DNA of 64,000 nucleotides from JADFOI01 sp965218935 (GTDB lineage Bacteria; Acidobacteriota; UBA6911; RPQK01; JADFOI01), in the NCBI GenBank assembly GCA_965218935.1, contig CBDCMH010000005.1, positions 310,001 to 374,000 on the forward strand, in the 5' to 3' direction. The position numbers and the translations under genes were made by a program. This document shows positions 25,340-33,607 of this stretch, one piece after another. Numbering within the stretch: position 1 is the first letter of the stretch; each line of letters opens with the position of its first letter. Below the pieces are notes generated by a model. The model did not search any database. It was not told the DNA's origin and saw nothing but the letters and a program-made list of their open reading frames with translations.

Positions 25340-27163
25340 GTGCTGATTCGTTTTCTGATCCTCACTTTTAGCTTGGGAGTTGCTCTAGGTCAGAGTGTGG
25401 GGGAGTTTACTCAACAAGCCTCCCAGCTGGTCCTTCAGCATGAGTGGGAGAAAGCGATCAGCCTGCTCAAAGCCGGGCTCGATCAACACGCCGGTCAACC
25501 CGAGCTCCTGCTGCAGTTGGGAAGTCTACTGGTGCGCTCGGGACGGTTTGGAGAAGGCGAAACACTGCTTCAAGAGGCCTTGGAACAGCAACCCGGGAAC
25601 TCGGAAGCGCTTCGCAATGCCGGAGAGGCTCAACTGAAGCAGGGTCGCTTTTCTTCTGCTGTTGCCTTGTTTCGAGAATCTCTAAGCCACAGTTCAGACA
25701 ACCTTGAAGCCCATCACCGTTTGGCTTTCTCACTGCTGGCTCAGGGCCAGGAGGAACTTGCCCTTGAACATGCACGCCATGCGGTTGAGCTCAACCCGCT
25801 CGATCCAAGATTTCGTCGCCTTTATGCTTTCTTGCTTGACACTCAGGGTGAAGAAGAGACGGCCTACGAACAGTTAAAATTCGCTTATCGACTGGCACCG
25901 CGGGACTCGAAACTGCTTTTTGAACTGAGTGAGAGACGTCGGCTGGCGGGTCATCTTTTTCAGGCCCTGGAATACCTGGAGCTGGCCACCGAAACCGACC
26001 CTGAGAACCCTCTTTATCACGAAAAACTTTCCCATCTTTATGAACAGCTGGGTCAGACAGAAAGGGCAAGAGAGGAAACCAAGCGGGAAAACGATCTGCG
26101 CCAGGCTTTCGAAAAGTACATCACGGCCACGAGCCTGGCCTTCAAAGGAAAGAGAGCCGAGGCGATCGGCATTTTGGAGCCCGTCGTCCAGGCCCATCCG
26201 GAGTTCGTGACGGGAATGATGCTTCTTGCCGACCTCTATCAAAAATTGGGCCAGCAGAGCCGAGCTTTCGACCTCTATGTGAAGATTCTCGAGCAGGATC
26301 CTTTCCAAGCCTCTGCCCGGGAGGAAGGCGCCTGGATCCAGGTCCAGCGGGGTCTCCTGGATTCCGCTCTACAGTTATTGAAGGAATCCGGTGTTCAAAC
26401 CCCCAACTACATCCTGATCGCCGCCTATCAGAGAATGATTCAAGAGGACTGGGCAGGCGCTCTCCAATACTTCCGTCAGGTAGAGACCCGGAATCCCCTA
26501 CATCCCGATCTGTTACAACTGATCAGCTATTGCCTCAACGCCCTGGGAGAAAAGGAGGAAGCACTTCGTCATCTGGACAAAGCCGAAGCACTTCGGCCCG
26601 GAGATCCGGAGATTAAGCTTCAAAAGCGGGAGATCAAATTCGAGGACGCCTTGGACCTTCTCTCTCAGAAGAAATGGAGAGCCGCCCTGGAGATTCTCCA
26701 AGAGCTGATGAAAGAGGACGTCCAAACTGACTACCTGCTGCGCATGGCTTACTGTCACCAGCAACTGGGAGATCTCCGCCAGGCCGCTCAGGGGTATCGG
26801 GCAGGATTGGAGGCCGAGCCTACCGCAACCTGGGCCCGAATCAATTTCGCCTCGACCCTCTATCGCCTGGGCGAATATCAGGAATCGGCCAGCCAATGGG
26901 AACGGATTCTGCCGGAATCCAAGACCCCGGACACCTACTACCGGCTGGGACTGTCCTATTCTCATCTAGGTCGTTTTCCCGAAGCCGAGTACGCCTTTGA
27001 CAAGGCCGTGCAGTTGGGAGATCAACGCCCGGAAGTGCTGTACAATCTGGGTCTAAGCCGTCTTCGCTCCAAAAAGCTGGATGAGGCCCGGGATCTGATC
27101 CGTCGGGCGGCCGTTGGGGGCTATCCACCGGCCAGAGAGTTCCTACCCAAGCTAGCTCAGTGA
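25340..27163 (+). CDS. Secreted TPR-repeat protein (large)
   Basis: 607 residues from GTG 25340; TAGAAT ends 9 nt upstream and overlaps a weak AGAAGGA. A short signal peptide (MLIRFLILTFSLGVALGQS) precedes about 15 TPR units along the whole length. There is no catalytic domain, so it should act as a periplasmic protein-protein scaffold. It converges on the LOG-family gene with a 3-nt gap. Confidence 0.82.
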   Translation: MLIRFLILTFSLGVALGQSVGEFTQQASQLVLQHEWEKAISLLKAGLDQHAGQPELLLQLGSLLVRSGRFGEGETLLQEALEQQPGNSEALRNAGEAQLKQGRFSSAVALFRESLSHSSDNLEAHHRLAFSLLAQGQEELALEHARHAVELNPLDPRFRRLYAFLLDTQGEEETAYEQLKFAYRLAPRDSKLLFELSERRRLAGHLFQALEYLELATETDPENPLYHEKLSHLYEQLGQTERAREETKRENDLRQAFEKYITATSLAFKGKRAEAIGILEPVVQAHPEFVTGMMLLADLYQKLGQQSRAFDLYVKILEQDPFQASAREEGAWIQVQRGLLDSALQLLKESGVQTPNYILIAAYQRMIQEDWAGALQYFRQVETRNPLHPDLLQLISYCLNALGEKEEALRHLDKAEALRPGDPEIKLQKREIKFEDALDLLSQKKWRAALEILQELMKEDVQTDYLLRMAYCHQQLGDLRQAAQGYRAGLEAEPTATWARINFASTLYRLGEYQESASQWERILPESKTPDTYYRLGLSYSHLGRFPEAEYAFDKAVQLGDQRPEVLYNLGLSRLRSKKLDEARDLIRRAAVGGYPPAREFLPKLAQ

Positions 27164-27166
27164 CTC

Positions 27167-28228
27167 CTAAGACTCATTGATGCGGTCGATGAACTGTCTC
27201 AGGCGACCAAAATTGCGGCGATTAAAGGACACACTCAGGCGGGGGAGCTCCAACAAGTCGGGTTCATCCTGCTCTTCCCGATAGGGGTCACAGGTTTCAA
27301 TCGAACCCTCCAGGATAATATCCTGAAACTCTTCGTTCAGGCTCTTGATGGATGCCTCAGACAAAGATTGGTTCAGGCGCAGGACCAGTTTTCGTCCGTG
27401 GTCCACGTATCGAGAAGAATGGTAGCCATGATAAAAGTTTAGAATCTCCCGCCGTGCTTCCTCCACATCGTCCGTGATGAAGAAGAGGGATTCATCCTCG
27501 GGAGACACATAGCCAGTGTCAAGAAGCTGGTTTTGGAAGAATTGATGCCAATCCTTCCAGTAAGTTCCGCCAGGGCCGTCCAGCATCACGATCGGTGTGG
27601 GTTCGCTTCTTCCGGTTTGCACGAGGGTGAGGGTTTCGAAGCCTTCATCTTGAGTTCCCAGGCCACCCGGCATCAAGACCACCGCCTTGGATTCTTTGAC
27701 AAAGAAGAGCTTTCGGGTGAAAAAGTAGCGGAAGTTGATCAGTTTTGGGTCACCGGCAATCGTTTCATTAGCAGACTGCTCAAAAGGCAGCGAGATATTC
27801 AGTCCAAAACTGTTTGCCCGCCCAGCTCCCAGATGTCCAGCCCCCATGATTCCTTCACCTGCCCCGGTAATCACCTTGTATCCATCTTCAACGATCTTCC
27901 GGCCGAATTCGACCGCAGCCTGGAAAACCGGATCGGTAGGCTGAGAGCGGGAGGAGCCAAAGATTGTGACCTTAGGAACGTCCTGGTAGTCGGCGAAGAC
28001 TTTGAAGGCGTAGCGCAGCTCCTTGATGGAACTCCTCAAAATCTTGAGCTCCCCGCGGCTGCAGCCCTCTTGAGCCAGCTTGGCTCCAGTGACCAGGACT
28101 TCCCGAATCAAATCCAGGTGAGGATAGGGCTTGAGCTCTTCCAGGAGGTCATCGATTCTTCCAGAAAGTGCTTCATCGTCCACATCGTAGGAGGGAGAAA
28201 GGTGATCAATGTTGCCGCGCTGTTTCAT
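27167..28228 (-). CDS. LOG-family (Rossmann lysine-decarboxylase-like) protein
   Basis: 353 residues with the LOG signature PGGLGTQDE at 187-195 and an upstream Rossmann motif (VTIFGSSRSQ, ITGAGEGIMGAG). Plant and bacterial LOG proteins are phosphoribohydrolases acting on cytokinin nucleotides or AMP/IMP. This is a longer form with ~80 extra residues at the N-terminus and ~100 at the C-terminus, so the substrate may differ. It is transcribed divergently from the TGS GTPase, with only 34 bp between starts. Confidence 0.85.
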   Translation of the reverse strand: MKQRGNIDHLSPSYDVDDEALSGRIDDLLEELKPYPHLDLIREVLVTGAKLAQEGCSRGELKILRSSIKELRYAFKVFADYQDVPKVTIFGSSRSQPTDPVFQAAVEFGRKIVEDGYKVITGAGEGIMGAGHLGAGRANSFGLNISLPFEQSANETIAGDPKLINFRYFFTRKLFFVKESKAVVLMPGGLGTQDEGFETLTLVQTGRSEPTPIVMLDGPGGTYWKDWHQFFQNQLLDTGYVSPEDESLFFITDDVEEARREILNFYHGYHSSRYVDHGRKLVLRLNQSLSEASIKSLNEEFQDIILEGSIETCDPYREEQDEPDLLELPRLSVSFNRRNFGRLRQFIDRINES

Positions 28229-28240
28229 AGATGAATGACT

Positions 28241-28256
28241 AGTATACTCTTATAAT
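28241..28256. promoter_or_regulatory. Back-to-back -10 boxes in a 34-bp divergent spacer
   Basis: Minus strand: TATACT (28246-28241), 12 nt before ATG 28228. Plus strand: TATAAT (28251-28256), 6 nt before GTG 28263, so that transcript should be leaderless. The two boxes are 4 bp apart, so the promoters should exclude each other. Confidence 0.5.
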
Positions 28257-28262
28257 GGACTC

Positions 28263-29225
28263 GTGCCGGCCAATTTGACACACGCATACCTTGAGGCTGA
28301 GAAAAAGTTCAAAAGTGCCTCCAGTAACCCCGAGAAGGTCGGGGCACTCGAAGAGATGCTCCGCGCCATCCCCAAACACAAGGGAACAGAGAAAATGCAG
28401 GCCGACATCAAACGGCGTCTTTCTCGACTGCGTAAAGAGGCCCAGAAAAAGAAGCCGAAAGCCTCCCAAAAACCCTTTCACTACGTCGAAAGAGAAGGCG
28501 CAGGGCAGGTGGTCCTGTGCGGGCCTCCCAACAGCGGCAAGTCACAACTTCTCAAGAACCTCACTCGCGCTGAACCCAAGGTGACCCAGTATCCTTTCAC
28601 GACTCAGAAACCGCTACCGGGAATGATGACCTATGAGGACATTCAAATTCAGCTTGTCGACACTCCCCCGCTGGCACCGGAGACCCTGGAGCCGTGGCAG
28701 CTGGTCATGATCCAGCAAGCTGATGCAGGATTACTTCTTTTTGACGTGAACGACCCCAATCTGCTGATGCAGACGGACTTTGTCCTAACTGTGTTCAAGG
28801 ATCGAACCATCGTGCTCGATGGCTCCCAAGACCCACCCCTGTTCGTTCTCGGCAACAAGATCGACGACCCTCAGGGGAAGGACAATTTCTCGGCCTGGCA
28901 GGAACTGTACCAGGAGCAATTTCAGGCGGAGCCCTTCTCCGCTCTGTCAGAAGAGGATCTCCGCGAGATTCCCAAGCGTCTGTTCGAAGCCTTGGAAATC
29001 GTACGCGTCTACACCAAGGCCCCCGGGAAAAAACCTGAAGCTGATCCCACTCCCTATGTGTTGAAACAGGGAAGCACGATTTTTGATGTGGCTGTTACCG
29101 TACACAGAGAGCTGGCCCGGGATTTCAAGTTCGCTCGAGTCTGGGGCAAGGCTAGATTTGACGGTCAAATGGTGGAACGAAATTATCTCGTGGAAGATGG
29201 CGATCTGGTGGAAATTCATTGGTGA
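28263..29225 (+). CDS. DRG/Obg-like GTPase with C-terminal TGS domain
   Basis: 320 residues from GTG 28263. A lysine-rich helical N-terminus (RRLSRLRKEAQKKKPK, ~51-66) is followed by the G domain: G1 GPPNSGKS (87-94), G3 DTPP (133-136; DTPG is the rule) and G4 NKID (198-201). A TGS domain fills ~250-320 (TPYVLKQGSTIFDVA). Related GTPases act on ribosomes or RNA. The TGA stop overlaps the first bases of a family D repeat. Confidence 0.88.
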   Translation: MPANLTHAYLEAEKKFKSASSNPEKVGALEEMLRAIPKHKGTEKMQADIKRRLSRLRKEAQKKKPKASQKPFHYVEREGAGQVVLCGPPNSGKSQLLKNLTRAEPKVTQYPFTTQKPLPGMMTYEDIQIQLVDTPPLAPETLEPWQLVMIQQADAGLLLFDVNDPNLLMQTDFVLTVFKDRTIVLDGSQDPPLFVLGNKIDDPQGKDNFSAWQELYQEQFQAEPFSALSEEDLREIPKRLFEALEIVRVYTKAPGKKPEADPTPYVLKQGSTIFDVAVTVHRELARDFKFARVWGKARFDGQMVERNYLVEDGDLVEIHW

Positions 29226-29290
29226 TTCGGCACCTGAGGTGCCTCCTACACTCCGGAGCTGAAGGTGGGAGGCACCTCAGGTGCCGAATC
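29224..29290. repeat. Family D inverted repeat overlapping a stop codon
   Basis: GATTCGGCACCTGAGGTGCC begins within the GTPase TGA and returns as a perfect 23-bp inverted copy ending GGTGCCGAATC, around a ~21-nt loop. Each arm also contains GGCACCT-G-AGGTGCC, so smaller hairpins can form. It could terminate the GTPase transcript, but no T-run follows. Confidence 0.8.
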
Positions 29291-29346
29291 CGATAACTCA
29301 CGACCTCATTGACTGCCTTCACTTCCCAGACTAAAGTGAGCACCCC

Positions 29347-30519
29347 ATGCGCCTTTTCATTGCTGCTACCGTGGCCATTACTCTTCCCGCCATCTATATG
29401 CGCTGGTACCACATTCAACTGGATCCACGGCTGGATTCGATTATTTTTGGACTGGGCATTCTGGGAGCGGCGTTCTTACTGTCCTGGGCCGCGGAGGTGG
29501 CACAGATGGACGTCTCTCGAGGTTTGGCGTTGGCCATCCTGGCCCTCATTGCCATTCTCCCCGAGTATGCCGTGGATCTTTACTTCGCATGGGTTGCCGC
29601 CCACGATCCCCAGTATGTTCATTACGCCACTGCCAACATGACGGGTGCCAATCGCTTGCTGGTGGGTGGGGGGTGGCCATTCATTGTCCTTCTCTTTTAC
29701 CTTAAGTTCAGGAAGAAGGCCATTCATCTGGATCGTAGGAATCGTGCAGAAATATCTTATCTCACGTTAGCAACCCTCTATGCCTTCATCATTCCTTTCA
29801 AACACCAACTCACTCTCATCGATTGTGTCTTTCTGGTGGGAATCTTTGGGGCTTATGCCTGGCGCACAGCCGTTATGGAGGTTGAAGAACCGGAACTCGT
29901 CGGGCCTGCCCAACTGATCGGCCAGCTGCCCAAAGGCAAACGCCGGCTGGTCAATGTAGCATTGTTCGGTTTTTCCGGAGTGGTCATTTTCGCCTGCGCC
30001 GAACCTTTTGCGGAAGCCCTCCTTTCCTCAGGCACGCTGCTGGGCATTGATGAATACTTTCTGGTGCAGTGGTTGGCACCCATAGCTTCTGAGGCTCCGG
30101 AGTTCATTATCGCCGCGCTGTGGACTTTGCGGGGACAGGCTCAAGCTGCCATAGGGGCACTCATTTCGTCCAAGGTCAATCAATGGACACTCCTGGTGGG
30201 GACGATTCCCCTGGTATACAGCATCTCTTTGGGAGCGGTTGGCCAGATGCCCCTGGATGCGCGTCAGGATCAGGAAATTCTGCTCACCGCAGCCCAATCG
30301 ATGTTTGCCGTGGTTGTCTTAATGAACCTGAACATGAGTCTCTGGGAAGCGGCTGTGCTGTTTACTCTTTTTGCTGCCCAGCTGGTCTATCCAGCGATCC
30401 GTATCGAAGTTTCCATCCTCTACATCGTTCTGGCCGCGCTGCTGCTGTTCAGACGAACCCACGATCTACTCCCACTCATCCGAGAAGGTCTTCTCTTTCC
30501 CGGCAGAAGCAAAAGGTGA
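29347..30519 (+). CDS. Sodium/calcium exchanger-type cation antiporter
   Basis: 390 residues with ~11 membrane segments and two inverted Na_Ca_ex-type repeats. The acidic signatures AILPEYAVD (first half) and IASEAPEF (second half) occupy the two ion-binding alpha motifs (usual form GxPE). It probably exchanges Ca2+ or another cation for Na+ or H+. It converges on the heptose-kinase gene with 2 nt between them. Confidence 0.83.
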   Translation: MRLFIAATVAITLPAIYMRWYHIQLDPRLDSIIFGLGILGAAFLLSWAAEVAQMDVSRGLALAILALIAILPEYAVDLYFAWVAAHDPQYVHYATANMTGANRLLVGGGWPFIVLLFYLKFRKKAIHLDRRNRAEISYLTLATLYAFIIPFKHQLTLIDCVFLVGIFGAYAWRTAVMEVEEPELVGPAQLIGQLPKGKRRLVNVALFGFSGVVIFACAEPFAEALLSSGTLLGIDEYFLVQWLAPIASEAPEFIIAALWTLRGQAQAAIGALISSKVNQWTLLVGTIPLVYSISLGAVGQMPLDARQDQEILLTAAQSMFAVVVLMNLNMSLWEAAVLFTLFAAQLVYPAIRIEVSILYIVLAALLLFRRTHDLLPLIREGLLFPGRSKR

Positions 30520-30521
30520 GA

Positions 30522-31499
30522 TCAACCGATGCTGGATAGGATTTCCTCCCCGGTGGCGGCGGCTGTTCCCAATTTGCCCACTGCCACACCGGCCGCATGG
30601 TTGGCCAAAATGGCCGCCTCCCGGATCGAGGCATCCGCCGCCACAGCCAGCGTGAGCGAGGCAATTACCGTATCGCCGGCTCCACTGACGTCGAAGACCT
30701 CCTGAGCAACGGTGGGGATATGGAAGTGCTCTTTACCCTCAAAGAGGGTCATACCCTCTTCCCCGCGAGTGATAAGAAGATAATCGGAAGCAGTCACTTC
30801 CAAGAGCTTCTCACCTGCCCGGATAAACGACGGTTCATCCACGATCTCCAACCCAGCGGCCCGTACTGCCTCCTTCTTGTTGGGAGTAACAATAGAGGCT
30901 CTGCGGTAAACCGAAAAATCACCTGCTTTCGGGTCCACGGCAAGAAATTTCTTCGCTTCTCGAGCCCCCTGGATCAAATCCGCAACCAGAGCCGCCGATA
31001 AAGCACCCTTGGCGTAATCAGAGACAATGACTCCCTGGGCTTGGTCGAGAAAGGTCTGGTAGGCCCCTCTGATCTGCCCCATGGCGCCTTGGGAAAGTGG
31101 TGCCTTGTCTTCTCGATCGGTCCGGCAAACCTGCTGGTTGTGGGCGATAATCCGAGTCTTGATGGTGGTGGCCCGGTTATCATCTCGCACAATGCCTTCG
31201 CTGCTGATCTCCTGCCGATGAAGCTCCTCAACCAGCCGATCTCCCGCCTCATCACCACCCACAACGCCCACCAGAAGGGGCCGCGCCTTTAAGACGGCAA
31301 GATTACAGGCCACGTTGGCAGCCCCACCGAGATGAACACTCTCCTTGACGACCTCAACCACAGGCACCGGCGCTTCCGGTGAAATCCGCTCGACTCGGCC
31401 CCACACGAACCGGTCCAGCATAAGATCCCCCACCACCAGGATAGGTTGATCTGAAAATTGCTGAACAATCCTTTGGAGTTGTTGTTTATTCTTGGTCAT
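30522..31499 (-). CDS. rfaE1: D-glycero-D-manno-heptose 7-phosphate kinase (RfaE1/HldE domain I)
   Basis: 325 residues, kinase domain only, without the fused nucleotidyltransferase of HldE. LGGAANVACNLAVL, VSDYAKGAL and DVSGAGDTV (anion hole and catalytic aspartate) are typical of the ribokinase-like heptose kinase. It phosphorylates heptose-7-phosphate at O1 in the ADP-heptose route to LPS core. It overlaps the glycosyltransferase gene by 4 nt (ATGA). Confidence 0.92.
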   Translation of the reverse strand: MTKNKQQLQRIVQQFSDQPILVVGDLMLDRFVWGRVERISPEAPVPVVEVVKESVHLGGAANVACNLAVLKARPLLVGVVGGDEAGDRLVEELHRQEISSEGIVRDDNRATTIKTRIIAHNQQVCRTDREDKAPLSQGAMGQIRGAYQTFLDQAQGVIVSDYAKGALSAALVADLIQGAREAKKFLAVDPKAGDFSVYRRASIVTPNKKEAVRAAGLEIVDEPSFIRAGEKLLEVTASDYLLITRGEEGMTLFEGKEHFHIPTVAQEVFDVSGAGDTVIASLTLAVAADASIREAAILANHAAGVAVGKLGTAAATGEEILSSIG

Positions 31500-32548
31500 A
31501 ACAGTGACTGGACAGCCTCAAAGACAGGCTCAACGGGAATGGAACGAATACAGCGTGGCTCATCAAAGTGAAGACAGAAATACCCGGGACAGGGCATACA
31601 AGGCAAATCCGACCTGATCAATTGATGCTCCGTATTCCAAGGATACCAAACCTTAAAATCAGAGGATCCGAAGATGACAACAATTTTCTTCCCCAACGCC
31701 GCCACAATGTGAGTGGAACCCGTGTCATTGCCCACATAAAGACTACACAGCGAGGTCAAGGCCGAGAATTTTCCAAGGGACAGCGGATCGATAAACCGAA
31801 TCGGGGAAGCACAGCGTTCTCGGATCCGTTCAAGCACGGGTTCTTCTCCCGGGCCTGCCGTCATCACCACTTCCTGACCTGTTTCAACCAGCCGGGTGGC
31901 CAGCGAGGCGAACTTGTCCGCATCCCACTGCTTGGTGTCAAAAGCTGCTGCAGGATGGATCAAAATGAATCCCTCCCCCACGCCCTTGCCGGCAAGGAGA
32001 CCTTTAATCCACTCGAGATCTCCGGAAGGGATGGGAACTTCCGGAGGTGGGATCGGCTCGACAGGAAATCCCAGGTGTTTCAAGATCGAGAGCTGGTGCT
32101 CAACCGTATGAACGTGCTCCCGGCCCCATACTTCCCGAGATTCCGGAACCTTGACGTTGTACAGGTAGGAATGGCGGCTTTGAAGGTATCCCGCACACCT
32201 CGGAGCACCGGAAAGAGCGGTGATCAGGGCACTCGTGGTACCCCCGTGAAGATCCACAGCCAGAGTCGGTCGAAAAGCACGAATCTTACCAATCGTCCGG
32301 AAGCGAGAAATCCACCTGTTCCCATGGTTTTCAATCGCAAAGACAGAATCGATATGGGGATTGTCCTGCAAGATCTGATCATAGGGCTTCTCAATGACGA
32401 CCCCCACTTGCCAACCCTCTACACGTTTCATAACGGCCAGCATGGGAGTCATCAGGACCGTGTCACCCAGCGAGCGCAGTCTGGTGAACAAAACACGGGA
32501 TGGCCCCGAGCCTTCAGGCTGTAACTCTCGCAAGTTAGACACTGTCAT
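31496..32548 (-). CDS. Glycosyltransferase family 9 (heptosyltransferase)
   Basis: 350 residues, GT-B fold. RLRSLGDTVLMTPML near the N-terminus and VGNDTGSTHIVAALGK in the C-terminal half are GT9 motifs (WaaC/WaaF/WaaQ). The gene sits in an operon with the heptose kinase that makes its donor precursor, so transfer of heptose to LPS inner core is likely; the acceptor cannot be told from sequence. The start ATG directly follows the TAA of the Trm112-like gene. Confidence 0.9.
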   Translation of the reverse strand: MTVSNLRELQPEGSGPSRVLFTRLRSLGDTVLMTPMLAVMKRVEGWQVGVVIEKPYDQILQDNPHIDSVFAIENHGNRWISRFRTIGKIRAFRPTLAVDLHGGTTSALITALSGAPRCAGYLQSRHSYLYNVKVPESREVWGREHVHTVEHQLSILKHLGFPVEPIPPPEVPIPSGDLEWIKGLLAGKGVGEGFILIHPAAAFDTKQWDADKFASLATRLVETGQEVVMTAGPGEEPVLERIRERCASPIRFIDPLSLGKFSALTSLCSLYVGNDTGSTHIVAALGKKIVVIFGSSDFKVWYPWNTEHQLIRSDLPCMPCPGYFCLHFDEPRCIRSIPVEPVFEAVQSLL

Positions 32549-32740
32549 TTACTTGGATGGTGTTCCTTCGGGGGACTCGATCGTCGCCTCGTCAATGAGC
32601 ATCACCGGAATGTCGTCGCGGATGGGGTAAACCCGGTGGCAGGAAACACATTTGAGCCCTGTTTCATCCGAAGTGAGCTTGACCTCGGCCTTACAGGCCG
32701 GACAGGCTAGAATGTCGAGCAGTTCCTGATTGATGGCCAT
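32549..32740 (-). CDS. Trm112-like zinc-ribbon protein
   Basis: 63 residues from ATG 32740, with AAAGGAG 6 nt upstream; the longer frame from 32923 only reads tandem-repeat DNA. Two CxxC pairs (C13/C16 and C31/C34, in LACPACK and CVSCHRVYP) form a zinc ribbon. Trm112-like proteins activate or stabilise methyltransferases, and small bacterial members (YcaR type) often sit next to LPS genes. It is the first gene of the LPS operon. Confidence 0.88.
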   Translation of the reverse strand: MAINQELLDILACPACKAEVKLTSDETGLKCVSCHRVYPIRDDIPVMLIDEATIESPEGTPSK

Positions 32741-32755
32741 GATTGACTCCTTTCG

Positions 32756-32831
32756 GACAACAGACGGTGGACGGCAGACAACAGACAACAGACAACAGAC
32801 AGCAGACAGCAGACAGCAGACAGCTGACAGT
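32756..32831. repeat. Family H tandem array of CAGACAG/CAGACAA units
   Basis: About ten tandem, slightly varying 7-8 bp units (ACAACAGACAACAGACAGC and variants) immediately before the ribosome site of the Trm112-like gene. A related stretch lies at 38467-38508. Family E motifs follow at 32867-32897. Confidence 0.8.
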
Positions 32832-32970
32832 ATACAAGGATACCACCGTGGAGGGCTTTGGGCGCTAGTGCTGCTGTGCTGTCGTGCTGTCTTGCGTTTG
32901 ACCCCGATCCTAGCCACCGGCACAAACTTAGGAAATTCCGTATCATAGTGGATCTAGGAGGAAACTACCC

Positions 32971-33531
32971 GTGCGGGCCTTCATCGCCATTGCTGTCCCT
33001 GAGTCGGTGCTGAAGAGTTGTCAGGACATTGTGGCGCAGCTCAGGGGACTGAACCTGCAAGGACGGTTCGCAAAAACCCGGTCCATCCATCTGACCCTTC
33101 AATTTCTGGGCAATATCGAAGAGGATCAAATCGTCGGGATCGCACAGGTTCTGGAGCAGGCGGGAAGGGAGGTTGCTCCCCTTAATCTTGAGGTGGGCCG
33201 ACTCGGCGTTTTTCCCCAACTTGCCAATCCCAGAGTGGTCTGGATCGGTGTGGAACCGGTCGATGGGCTCATGAAATTGCAGAGCAAGATCCAACGAGGT
33301 GTCGATCCCTTGGGTTTTCCTCAAGAAAAGCGCGATTTCCATCCTCACCTGACTCTGTTGAGACTGAAGTCGCGAAAGAACCTGGGTCCACTGACCGAAT
33401 ATCTTCAAGCCGAAGGCCCTCATCAGCAGGCCGGCGTGATCCAAGCAGCGCAAATCCACCTCTATCAGAGCATCCTGAAACCCCAGGGAGCCGAATACCA
33501 CAAATTATTCACAGCCAGACTGGGAAAGTAA
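32971..33531 (+). CDS. thpR: RNA 2',3'-cyclic phosphodiesterase (LigT family)
   Basis: 186 residues from GTG 32971, with AGGAGGA 8 nt upstream. The two HxT motifs of the 2H superfamily are at 40-42 (HLT) and 126-128 (HLT). ThpR opens 2',3'-cyclic phosphates on RNA ends and can act as an RNA ligase in vitro. It is often near cinA in other genomes; here cinA is 4 kb away. A family E array follows its stop. Confidence 0.92.
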   Translation: MRAFIAIAVPESVLKSCQDIVAQLRGLNLQGRFAKTRSIHLTLQFLGNIEEDQIVGIAQVLEQAGREVAPLNLEVGRLGVFPQLANPRVVWIGVEPVDGLMKLQSKIQRGVDPLGFPQEKRDFHPHLTLLRLKSRKNLGPLTEYLQAEGPHQQAGVIQAAQIHLYQSILKPQGAEYHKLFTARLGK

Positions 33532-33540
33532 GGGAAAACC

Positions 33541-33603
33541 CACGACCGCACGACAGCACGACCGCACGACCGCACAACAGCACGAAGGCACGGGCGCGCG
33601 AAC
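33541..33603. repeat. Family E array (CGACAGCACGACCGCA units)
   Basis: At least six head-to-tail 8-9 bp units, with a consensus like GCACGACAGCACGACC, start 10 bp after the thpR stop and end in GGGCGCGCGAAC at the convergent stop of the barrel gene. The array fills the whole spacer between two convergent genes. Confidence 0.8.
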
Positions 33604-33607
33604 TCAC

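Noticed and set aside
31568..32524. 318-codon open frame on the plus strand
   Set aside because: Antisense to the GT9 heptosyltransferase gene, with no domain pattern.
32756..32831. Possible CRISPR array
   Set aside because: Units are 7-8 bp in uninterrupted tandem with no spacers, and no cas genes are nearby.
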